NCBI GenBank assembly: GCA_020630195.1
Contig: JAHDBV010000045.1
Span: forward strand, 1-36,527
Direction: 5' to 3'
DNA: 36,527 nt
Origin: Acidimicrobiales bacterium
Lineage (GTDB): Bacteria > Actinomycetota > Acidimicrobiia > Acidimicrobiales > SZUA-35
Shown: positions 30,523 through 36,527 of the stretch, piece after piece
Position numbering within the stretch: the stretch's first letter is position 1
Layout of the letters: each line of letters starts with the position of its first letter
Position numbers and translations under genes: made by a program
The notes under the pieces: generated by a model
What the model was told of the DNA's origin: nothing
The model's database searches: none
The model's input: the letters and a program-made list of their open reading frames with translations, nothing else

Positions 30523-30681
30523 GTGATCGAAGTCGTCGTCATCGCCATCGTGCTCGTGGTCCTGATCCCGGTCGGGTTCCTCATGTCCACCTCGATCGCC
30601 GCGGGTCTGATCGGGTTCCTCCTGAAGGACGACGCCGAGACCCGCCACGCCGACTCGGAACTGCTCGAGACGAACCGCTGA
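30523..30681 (+). CDS. Small single-span membrane protein
   Basis: A 52-residue protein beginning at a GTG, with one long hydrophobic helix (about residues 3-36, VVVIAIVLVVLIPVGFLMSTSIAAGLIGFLL) and a charged tail (KDDAETRHADSELLETNR). The family is unknown to me. It is followed after one base by the amidohydrolase gene, so they are probably co-transcribed. The only upstream signal is the inverted repeat ending 2 nt before the start. Reading-frame length is short, but the composition and tight packing favour a real gene. Confidence 0.7.
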   Translation: MIEVVVIAIVLVVLIPVGFLMSTSIAAGLIGFLLKDDAETRHADSELLETNR

Positions 30682-30682
30682 C

Positions 30683-31717
30683 GTGCTGGTCGTCCGGTCC
30701 GACGACCATCGTCCACACCACGCGCTCGAACTCGACGGCGGTCACCTCGTCCCCTCCTGGGAGGGACCGGATCGCGCCGCCCGGGTCGAAGCGGCGCTGA
30801 CCGACCGGGGCTACCGGCGGAGCCGACTGCCGTCACCCGTGTCGGCCGAGGTGCTCGCCTCGGTGCACAGCCCGGCCTATCTGGAGTTCCTCGTCACCTG
30901 CTGGTCTCGCTGGTCGGCCGAACCCGACCGCGGTCCGGCGGCGATGGGATTCGGGTGGCCCGCCCGTGGGGTGTCGCCCCGGCGGCCCGACGATCTCGAC
31001 GGTCAGCTCGGCTACCACTCGTTCGCCGCCGACTGCTCCATCACCGAGCACACCTGGGTCGCGGCACGGGCGTCGGCCTCGGTGGCCGCCACCGCGGCGC
31101 GGGCGGTGGTCGACGGTGAACCGGCCGCGTTCGGGTTGTGCCGCCCGCCCGGCCATCACGCCACCGCCGACCAGTTCGGCGGCTACTGCTTCCTCAACAA
31201 CGCGGCCGTGGCCGTCGAGGTGCTCCGCCGGGGTGGTGCCGACCGGGTCGGTGTGCTCGACATCGACTACCACCACGGCAACGGCACCCAGGCGATCTTC
31301 TACCACCGTGCCGACGTGCCGGTGATCTCGCTGCACGCGGAGCCACGCTCCGAGTTCCCGTGGTTCTCCGGCTACGACGACGAGCTCGGCGCCGGCGCGG
31401 GGGAGGGTTGGAACCGGAACTTCCCGCTGCCGCGGGGCACCGACGCCGGCCGTTGGCTCGACGTGCTCGAGGTCGCGCTCGTCGCCCTCGAGGGGGCCGA
31501 GCTCGACGCCATCGTCATCTCGACCGGCGTCGACACCTACGAGGGCGACCCGATCAGCGCCTTCCGGCTCGCCAGCGACGACTTCTTCCGGGTCGGCTCC
31601 GCCATCCGGCGCCTCGGTCTGCCGACCGTGTTCGTTCTCGAAGGCGGCTACGCCACCGAGCAGCTCGGCACCAACGTCGTCAACATTCTCGACGGGTTCG
31701 GCGACCCGCTCGGTTAG
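30683..31717 (+). CDS. Acetylpolyamine amidohydrolase (histone deacetylase fold)
   Basis: A 344-residue zinc hydrolase of the histone deacetylase superfamily. The start (VRSDDHRPHHALELDGGHLVPSWEGPDRAARVEAAL) and the length match acetylpolyamine amidohydrolases such as the Mycoplana enzyme. Catalytic blocks: CRPPGHHATADQFGGYCFLNNAAVA, VLDIDYHHGNGTQAIFYHR (Asp and His zinc ligands) and STGVDTYEGDPISAF (second Asp ligand). It removes acetyl groups from N-acetylpolyamines in the cytoplasm. GTG start. Its TAG stop lies inside the serS -10. With the GlnA2-type synthetase downstream it may point to polyamine use. Confidence 0.87.
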   Translation: MLVVRSDDHRPHHALELDGGHLVPSWEGPDRAARVEAALTDRGYRRSRLPSPVSAEVLASVHSPAYLEFLVTCWSRWSAEPDRGPAAMGFGWPARGVSPRRPDDLDGQLGYHSFAADCSITEHTWVAARASASVAATAARAVVDGEPAAFGLCRPPGHHATADQFGGYCFLNNAAVAVEVLRRGGADRVGVLDIDYHHGNGTQAIFYHRADVPVISLHAEPRSEFPWFSGYDDELGAGAGEGWNRNFPLPRGTDAGRWLDVLEVALVALEGAELDAIVISTGVDTYEGDPISAFRLASDDFFRVGSAIRRLGLPTVFVLEGGYATEQLGTNVVNILDGFGDPLG

Positions 31718-31720
31718 CGT
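31715..31720 (+). promoter_or_regulatory. serS: Putative -10 element (TAGCGT) of serS, including the upstream stop codon
   Basis: TAGCGT begins with the TAG stop of the amidohydrolase gene and ends 7 nt before the serS GTG. The same hexamer precedes lysC and asd. Confidence 0.55.
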
Positions 31721-31727
31721 CGCGCCC

Positions 31728-32984
31728 GTGATCGATCTCAAGAGGCTCCGGGACGACGCCGCCTACCGCGCAGGGGCGGAGCACAAGGGCGCCGAGCCCT
31801 CGTCCATCGATGCGCTGCTCGCCGCCGATGTCGCCTCCCGATCGCAGCGGACCGACACCGAGCGGCTCCGGGCCGACGCCAACGCCGCCTCCAAGGCCAT
31901 CGGCCAGGCCGATCCGGCCGACCGCCCCGCGGCGATCGAGGCCGCCCAGGGGCTGAAGGCCGATCTGAAGGCCGCGGAGGACGCCCTGGCCGAGGCCGAG
32001 GCGACCGTCGCCGAACTCGTGTTGACGATCCCCAACCCGGCGCACGACTCGGTGCCGATCGGCGGCGAGGACGACTTCCGGGTCGAGACGATCGTCGGCG
32101 AGGCCGGACCCGAGCCGCGCTACTCCCACGGCGAGCTCGGCGAGAAGCTGGGCATCGTCGACACCGAGCGGGCCGTGCGGATGTCGGGCAGTCGCTTCGC
32201 CTACGTGCTCGGTGACGCCGTCCGGCTCCAGTTCGCCCTCGTCCAGTACACGATGGCGATGCTGTCGGAGCACGGCTTCGTGCCCGTCGTGACGCCCGTG
32301 CTCGTGCGTGAGGAGATGATGGTCGACGCCGGGTTCTTCCCGACCGACCGCAACCAGGTCTACGCGCTCGAGGCCGACGAGTTGTTCCTCATCGGCACCT
32401 CGGAGGTCGGCCTCGCCGGGTTCCACCGCGGAGAGCGTCTCGACGCCGAGATGCTGCCCGCCCGCTACGTCGGGTACTCGTCGTGCTTCCGCCGGGAAGC
32501 CGGCACCTACGGCAAGGACACGAGCGGACTGTTCCGGGTCCACCAGTTCGACAAGGTCGAGATGTTCGTCTACTCGCACCCCGACCGGTCGTGGGACGAG
32601 CTCGAACTGCTGCGGGAGCGCCAGGAGGAGATCATCGGCTCGTTGGGCCTGCCCTACCGGGTGATCACCGTCGCCTCGGGCGACCTCGGCGCCGCCGCGG
32701 CCAAGAAGTACGACCTCGAGGTCTGGCTGCCGTCCGAACAGCGATACCGCGAAGTGACGTCGTGTTCGAACTACACCGACTACTCCGCGCGCCGGATGAG
32801 CACCCGGATGAAGGGCGAATCGGGCACCGAGGTGCTCCACACGCTCAACGGCACGGCCTGCGCCGTGGGAAGGACGCTGCTCTTCCTCATGGAGAACGCG
32901 CAGGATGCCGATGGTTCGGTCACGGTGCCGGAGGTCCTCCGGCCCTACTGCGGGGGCCTCGAGCAGCTTCGCCCGGTCCGCTGA
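31728..32984 (+). CDS. serS: Seryl-tRNA synthetase
   Basis: A 418-residue class II synthetase that charges tRNA-Ser (and tRNA-Sec). The N-terminal coiled-coil arm (about 25-100) is rich in Ala/Glu/Lys; the catalytic domain has motif 2 SSCFRREAGTYGKDTSGLFRVHQFDKVEMF and motif 3 NGTACAVGRTLLFLMENAQ, plus TSEVGLAGFH and SCSNYTDYSARRM. GTG start without a ribosome binding site. SerRS also supplies the Ser-tRNA(Sec) substrate of SelA, found 10 kb away. Confidence 0.97.
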   Translation: MIDLKRLRDDAAYRAGAEHKGAEPSSIDALLAADVASRSQRTDTERLRADANAASKAIGQADPADRPAAIEAAQGLKADLKAAEDALAEAEATVAELVLTIPNPAHDSVPIGGEDDFRVETIVGEAGPEPRYSHGELGEKLGIVDTERAVRMSGSRFAYVLGDAVRLQFALVQYTMAMLSEHGFVPVVTPVLVREEMMVDAGFFPTDRNQVYALEADELFLIGTSEVGLAGFHRGERLDAEMLPARYVGYSSCFRREAGTYGKDTSGLFRVHQFDKVEMFVYSHPDRSWDELELLRERQEEIIGSLGLPYRVITVASGDLGAAAAKKYDLEVWLPSEQRYREVTSCSNYTDYSARRMSTRMKGESGTEVLHTLNGTACAVGRTLLFLMENAQDADGSVTVPEVLRPYCGGLEQLRPVR

Positions 32985-33048
32985 GGATCCCCGCGACCAC
33001 ATCATCCACCCGCTCACGGTCGTCAACGACGCCGATCGGAGTTCTCCC

Positions 33049-34302
33049 GTGTCATCCAGCTCCCTCCACCGCCAGGCGGTCGCCCAGATCGACCGCGGTG
33101 CCGACCTCATCGGCCTCGCCCCCCAGTACCGGGCCATCCTCGGACAGCCGAAGAACGAGGTCATCGTCAACTTCCCCGTCCAGCTCGACGACGGGACGTG
33201 GCGCTCGGTCCGTGGCTACCGGATCCAGCACAACAACATCCTCGGGCCGTTCAAGGGCGGCATGCGCTTCGACGAGGGTGTCGACCTCGACGAGGTGAAG
33301 GCGCTCGCCGCCTGGATGACCATCAAGTGTTCGCTCGTCGGGCTGCCCCTCGGCGGCGCGAAGGGTGGCGTCGCCATCGACCCCTCCGCACTGTCGGAGG
33401 ACGAACTCCGCCGGGTGGTCCGTCGCTTCACCGCGGCGCTCGGTTCGAACATCGGCCCCGACCACGACATCCCCGCACCCGACATGGGCACCGACGCCCG
33501 GGTGATGGACTGGATGATGGACACCTACGCCAACATGAGCGGCCCCGAGCGGCGCAACTCCGTGAAGGGGGTCGTCACCGGCAAGTCGATCATCTGTGGC
33601 GGCTCGGTCGGACGCGAAGAGGCCACCGGACGTGGCGTGCTCTACGCACTGCGCCACTGGTGTGGTGAACACGACCGGGTGCTCGACGGACTCGACATCG
33701 TGGTCCAGGGCTTCGGCAACGTCGGCCGCCACTTCGCCCGGCTCGCCGCCGAATCGGGCGCCCGCATCATCGCCGTCGGCGACCACACCGGCGCCATCGG
33801 TGACCCGTCGGGCCTCGACGTGCACAAGCTCGGGCTCCACGTCGACGAGCACCGCGGCGTCGCGGGCTTCGGCGCCGCCGACGTCATCGACGACCTCTTC
33901 GCCGTGGAGGCCGACGTCGTCGCCCCGTGCGCCCTCGAGAACCAGATCACCGAGTCGGTGGCCCGGAACCTCCGCTGCGAGGTGGTCGTGGAAGGCGCCA
34001 ACGGACCCACCACACCCGAGGCCGACGCCGTGCTGGCCGGTGCCGGGATCGACGTGATCCCCGACGTGCTCGCCAACGCCGGCGGTGTGATCGTCAGCTA
34101 CTTCGAGTGGCTCCAGAACCGATCCGCCCGGGCGTGGTCGGCCGACGACGTCGACGAGCGGCAACGCTCGATGATGTGGGACGCCGCCGACGCGGTCAGT
34201 GCCGCCGCAGCGGAGTACGGCGCGTCGTATCGCGACGCCGCCTACGCCGTGGCGCTCGCCCGACTCGCCGACACCTACGACCGGCGGGGCATCTTCCCCT
34301 GA
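33049..34302 (+). CDS. gdhA: Glutamate dehydrogenase (Glu/Leu/Phe/Val family)
   Basis: A 417-residue enzyme that interconverts glutamate and 2-oxoglutarate plus ammonia. Landmarks: GYRIQHNNILGPFKGGMRFDEGVD (substrate site), the catalytic-lysine block LPLGGAKGGVAIDP, APDMGTDARVMDWMMDTYA, the nucleotide-binding VVQGFGNVGRHFARL, and VVEGANGPTTPEAD. Length fits the hexameric 410-450 aa class. I use the GTG at 33049 with CGGAG 8 nt upstream. Cofactor preference cannot be read off safely. It sits beside the GlnR-like regulator and two glutamine synthetases, giving the two ammonia-assimilation routes together. Confidence 0.95.
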   Translation: MSSSSLHRQAVAQIDRGADLIGLAPQYRAILGQPKNEVIVNFPVQLDDGTWRSVRGYRIQHNNILGPFKGGMRFDEGVDLDEVKALAAWMTIKCSLVGLPLGGAKGGVAIDPSALSEDELRRVVRRFTAALGSNIGPDHDIPAPDMGTDARVMDWMMDTYANMSGPERRNSVKGVVTGKSIICGGSVGREEATGRGVLYALRHWCGEHDRVLDGLDIVVQGFGNVGRHFARLAAESGARIIAVGDHTGAIGDPSGLDVHKLGLHVDEHRGVAGFGAADVIDDLFAVEADVVAPCALENQITESVARNLRCEVVVEGANGPTTPEADAVLAGAGIDVIPDVLANAGGVIVSYFEWLQNRSARAWSADDVDERQRSMMWDAADAVSAAAAEYGASYRDAAYAVALARLADTYDRRGIFP

Positions 34303-34312
34303 TCGGCCGATC
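34301..34312. repeat. 12-bp palindrome after gdhA
   Basis: GATCGGCCGATC is a perfect palindrome that begins within the gdhA stop codon and lies in the 25-bp gap to the convergent regulator gene. A short hairpin or recognition site; no T-tract. Confidence 0.35.
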
Positions 34313-34327
34313 CGGGCCGGAGGTCGC

Positions 34328-35017
34328 TCAGTCGGCGCTCCAACGGGACTGGCCGAGCTTGTAACCGACCGACCGCACCGTCTGGATCAGATGGGCGTGC
34401 TCCTGGCCGAGCTTCGCCCGCAGGCGTCGCACGTGCACGTCGACCGTGCGCGCCCCGCCGTAGTACTCGTAGCCCCACACCCGGTTGAGCAGCGTCTCGC
34501 GCGTGAAGACCTTGCCCGGATTCGAGGCGAGGAACTTCAGCAGCTCGTACTCCATGTAGGTGAGGTCGAGCGGCTCGCCGTTGATCACGGCCTGGTAGGT
34601 CTCGAGGTTGAGCTGGAGCGGTCCGTACTCGACGAGGTCGGGCCGAACGCCCTTGCCGGCCTTCCACAGGAGGTGCTGGAGGCGGGCCTCGAGCTCGCGG
34701 GGATGGAACGGGGCGATCATGAAGTCGTCGAACATCTCGTGCCGGGCGTCGAGCTCGTCGAGCTGGGAGCCCGAGATCAGCACGAGCAACGGCTCGACCG
34801 GGGCGTCGCGCCGACGCAGCTCACGACACAACAGCCAGCCCGCCTCGGCCTCGGTGGTGACGTCGATGATCGCGCCACCGAATCCCTCGTCGGGTTCGAC
34901 GTCGGCCAGCGCCGTGTGGGGGCCGGTGGCCACCCAGGCATGACCCGACAGATCGAGGCTGCGCACCAACTCCGGACCGGCCGGATCGGGGAAGAGGAGA
35001 AGCGGCGGCGTCACCAT
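34328..35017 (-). CDS. glnR: GlnR-type OmpR-family regulator of nitrogen genes
   Basis: A 229-residue protein: N-terminal receiver-like domain (1-115) and C-terminal winged helix (about 130-225). The DNA-binding part (LDLTYMEYELLKFLASNPGKVFTRETLLNRVWGYEYYGGARTVDVHVRRLRAKLG) is close to actinobacterial GlnR. The receiver is atypical, as in GlnR: one Asp52 (AIIDVTTE) but an incomplete acidic pocket, and the conserved Lys of KPF is Ala (APFHPREL), so ordinary phosphorylation is unlikely. GlnR activates glutamine synthetase and ammonium-uptake genes under nitrogen limitation. The start overlaps the glnA2 stop by 7 bp, so the two are co-expressed. Confidence 0.87.
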   Translation of the reverse strand: MVTPPLLLFPDPAGPELVRSLDLSGHAWVATGPHTALADVEPDEGFGGAIIDVTTEAEAGWLLCRELRRRDAPVEPLLVLISGSQLDELDARHEMFDDFMIAPFHPRELEARLQHLLWKAGKGVRPDLVEYGPLQLNLETYQAVINGEPLDLTYMEYELLKFLASNPGKVFTRETLLNRVWGYEYYGGARTVDVHVRRLRAKLGQEHAHLIQTVRSVGYKLGQSRWSAD

Positions 35018-36342
35018 GACGGCAGATACCGCTCCAGTTCCCAGCGGGTGACGTTCGACTTGTAGTCCCACCACTCGGCCCGCTTGTTCCGCAGGAACCA
35101 CTCGAAGACGTGGTCGCCGAGGGTCTGGTGGACGAGCTCGGACGACTCCATCACGTCGAGCGCCTCGGCGAGCGACTGCGGGAGGGGGGCGTAGCCGAGC
35201 TTCTCGATCTCGGCCGGTGACAGGTCGTAGAGGTTCTCCGCGGTCTCCGGCCCGAGCTCGTAGCCCTCCTCGATGCCCTTCAGCCCGGCGGCGAGGATCA
35301 CCGAGAAGGCGAGGTACGGATTGCACGCCGGATCGGGGGCCCGGTACTCGATCCGGGTCGAGGAGGTCTTGTCCCGCTTCGTGACCGGCACCCGGACCAG
35401 CGCCGAGCGGTTGTTCTGCGCCCACGAGATCCACGTGGGCGCCTCGAAGCCCACCACGAGGCGCTTGTAGGAGTTCACGAGCTGGTTGGTCACCGCCGTG
35501 ATCTCCCGGGCGTGATGCAACAGGCCGGCGGTGAACGCCCGGCCCGTGGCGCCGAGGCCGTAGGGCGCGTCGGCGTCGTGGAACGCGTTGACGTCGTCGT
35601 CGAAGAGCGACAGATGCAGGTGCATGCCCGAGCCCTGGACGTCGGCGAGCGGCTTCGGCATGAACGAGGCGTAGGTGCCCCGCTCCATCGCCAGCTCCCG
35701 CACGATCAACCGGAACGTCATGATCTGGTCGGCCATCGTGAGGGCGTCGGTGTAGCGCAGGTCGATCTCGTGCTGGGAGGGGGCGTCCTCGTGGAACGAG
35801 TACTCCACCGGGATGCCCATCTGTTCCAGCACCGACAGCGTCTGGCGCCGCAGATCCGAGGCGACGTCGGAGGTGGTGAGATCGAAGTAGGAGCCCGAAT
35901 CGAGCAACTCCGGGCCCTTCGCCGGGTCGCCGGAGGCGAAGTAGAAGAACTCCATCTCCGGGGCGACCATGAACTCGTGCCCGGCGGCGCGAGCCGTGTC
36001 GAGGTTCCGACGCAGGATCTGGCGGGGATCCCCATCGAAGGGGGTGCCGTCGGGGTTCTGGATGTCGCAGAACATCCGGGCCGAGCTGCCACCGTCGGCC
36101 CAGGGGAGCAGCTCGAAGCTCGACGGGTCGGGCATCGCCAGCACGTCGTTCTCCTGCACCCGGGAGAACCCGTCGACGGCGGAGCCGTCGAAGTGCAGGC
36201 CCTCGTCGAAGGCCGTCTCGAGCTCGACGGGGGAGATCGCGACCGATTTCAGCTGACCGAGCACGTCGGTGAACCACAACCGGACGAGGTTGATCCGGCG
36301 CTCCTCGAGCGCTCGCATCACGTAGGCGTGTTGGCGTTCCAC
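35011..36342 (-). CDS. glnA2: GlnA2-type glutamine synthetase family enzyme
   Basis: A 443-residue type I glutamine synthetase-like enzyme. Visible blocks: LWFTDVLGQLKSVAI, LHFDGSAVDGFSRVQENDVLAMPDPSSF, EMEFFYF, HEDAPSQHEIDLRYTDAL, MPKPLADVQGSGMHLHLSLF (metal/ammonia site), NSYKRLVVGFEAPTWISWAQNNRSALVRVP and NPYLAFSVILAAGLKGIEEGY. The start (GTG, then ERQ...LEERRINLVRLWFTDVLG) and the end (LRNKRAEWWDYKSNVTRWELERYLPSW) match actinobacterial GlnA2, which in Streptomyces has been reported as a gamma-glutamylpolyamine synthetase, so glutamine may not be its product. NLYDL is present where classical enzymes carry the adenylylated Tyr. Alignment with GlnA2 supports the GTG over the ATG 24 nt inside. 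Confidence 0.88.
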   Translation of the reverse strand: MERQHAYVMRALEERRINLVRLWFTDVLGQLKSVAISPVELETAFDEGLHFDGSAVDGFSRVQENDVLAMPDPSSFELLPWADGGSSARMFCDIQNPDGTPFDGDPRQILRRNLDTARAAGHEFMVAPEMEFFYFASGDPAKGPELLDSGSYFDLTTSDVASDLRRQTLSVLEQMGIPVEYSFHEDAPSQHEIDLRYTDALTMADQIMTFRLIVRELAMERGTYASFMPKPLADVQGSGMHLHLSLFDDDVNAFHDADAPYGLGATGRAFTAGLLHHAREITAVTNQLVNSYKRLVVGFEAPTWISWAQNNRSALVRVPVTKRDKTSSTRIEYRAPDPACNPYLAFSVILAAGLKGIEEGYELGPETAENLYDLSPAEIEKLGYAPLPQSLAEALDVMESSELVHQTLGDHVFEWFLRNKRAEWWDYKSNVTRWELERYLPSW

Positions 36343-36392
36343 GTCTCCGAGGGTGTCAGGGCCGAGCGCCGAGCGACAAGAGCAAAGCTCCG

Positions 36393-36410
36393 TTTCACAT
36401 TCCGTTCACA
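36393..36410. promoter_or_regulatory. 11-bp-spaced direct repeat, probable OmpR-family operator
   Basis: TTTCACA-TTCC-GTTCACA gives two 7-bp half sites 11 bp apart in the 136-bp divergent spacer between glnA2 and glnII. The layout matches PhoP PHO boxes (GTTCACC with 4-nt spacers) and the 11-bp periodicity of GlnR sites. A plausible operator for GlnR or PhoP. Confidence 0.55.
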
Positions 36411-36421
36411 CACCGGTGTGT
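36408..36421. promoter_or_regulatory. 14-bp perfect palindrome in the glnA2-glnII spacer
   Basis: ACACACCGGTGTGT is a perfect palindrome overlapping the second half of the direct repeat. It could be the site of a dimeric repressor or activator. Confidence 0.4.
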
Positions 36422-36478
36422 TGGTTCGGGCGTTGATCGGGTTTGCTGAGATCGACACTCTCGAAAAGGAGACCCCCC

Positions 36479-36527
36479 ATGGCGTACAGGGCCGAATACA
36501 TCTGGATCGACGGCACCGAGCCGACCC
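36479..36527 (+). CDS. glnII: Type II glutamine synthetase (GlnII), 3' truncated
   Basis: Only 16 codons are inside the window: MAYRAEYIWIDGTEPT. This is the characteristic start of eukaryote-like type II glutamine synthetases found in Streptomyces and rhizobia (xxxKAEYIWIDGTxPT). The ATG has AAAGGAG 8 nt upstream. Divergent from glnA2 across a 136-bp spacer holding the direct repeat and palindrome. The product would make glutamine from glutamate and ammonia. The call is good for so short a piece, but activity cannot be judged. Confidence 0.85.
   Translation, partial: MAYRAEYIWIDGTEPT

Noticed and set aside
31680-33170. A 496-codon open frame on the minus strand
   Set aside because: Antisense to serS; no domain seen.

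Overview
The window is a gene-dense stretch of a high-GC genome (roughly 70% G+C by eye) with about 44 protein genes and one tRNA. The gene content points to an actinomycete: a WhiB regulator, an acyl-CoA carboxylase with a small epsilon subunit, a paired ArsA-like ATPase locus, a GlnR-type regulator beside glutamine synthetase genes, and a type II glutamine synthetase. Codon use looks even throughout. I see no insertion sequence, phage gene or CRISPR array, so this reads as core chromosome, perhaps from a deep-branching class such as Acidimicrobiia (an inference).

Layout. 1-1562 (+): the end of a propionyl-CoA carboxylase beta chain, its epsilon subunit and a coupled lipoprotein. 1587-7637 (-): 3-hydroxybutyryl-CoA dehydrogenase, leucyl/phenylalanyl-tRNA-protein transferase, ethylmalonyl-CoA mutase, a degenerate GGDEF membrane protein, a phosphotransferase and a methyltransferase. 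7685-13105: a methyltransferase remnant, a membrane cyclophilin, aspartate kinase, aspartate-semialdehyde dehydrogenase, a MazG-like protein, a DUF2236 protein and a small monooxygenase-like protein. 13106-17866: tRNA-Pro, a tandem repeat, a single-domain response regulator, a STAS protein, two ArsA-like ATPases, an NfeD-like membrane protein and WhiB. 17919-23080: a phosphotransferase, selB-selA, fxsA and a metal-site-less metallo-beta-lactamase-fold protein. 23081-25874: a hairpin-rich spacer, then an ECF sigma factor, a zinc-type anti-sigma factor and two related mechanosensitive-channel-like proteins. 25900-31717: an Mrp ATPase, an ErpA-like Fe-S carrier, a Tat lipoprotein, a compact [2Fe-2S]/molybdenum-hydroxylase-like fusion, RidA, a tiny membrane protein and an acetylpolyamine amidohydrolase. 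31728-36527: serS, then a nitrogen block of glutamate dehydrogenase, GlnR-like regulator, GlnA2-type glutamine synthetase and divergent GlnII.

How the genes work together. The carboxylase, the dehydrogenase and ethylmalonyl-CoA mutase fit C3-C5 acyl-CoA metabolism (ethylmalonyl-CoA pathway and propionyl-CoA assimilation). Aspartate kinase and asd open the aspartate amino-acid pathway. selA and selB imply selenocysteine insertion, although selC, selD and a selenoprotein are not in the window. The right end is a nitrogen-assimilation module whose divergent promoter region carries an 11-bp direct repeat of the kind bound by OmpR-family regulators.

Two features stand out. First, an ECF sigma/anti-sigma pair is translationally coupled to a MscS/TM-helix channel and divergent from a paralogous TM-helix protein; this resembles the Pseudomonas sigX-cmpX arrangement and may be a membrane-tension signalling unit. 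Second, many genes start 6-8 nt after a TANNNT -10 hexamer, which suggests widespread leaderless transcription; in two cases the upstream gene's TAG stop codon is part of that hexamer. Several proteins also look like pseudoenzymes (GGDEF, metallo-beta-lactamase fold, NfeD protease domain, methyltransferase remnant, molybdenum-hydroxylase-like fusion).
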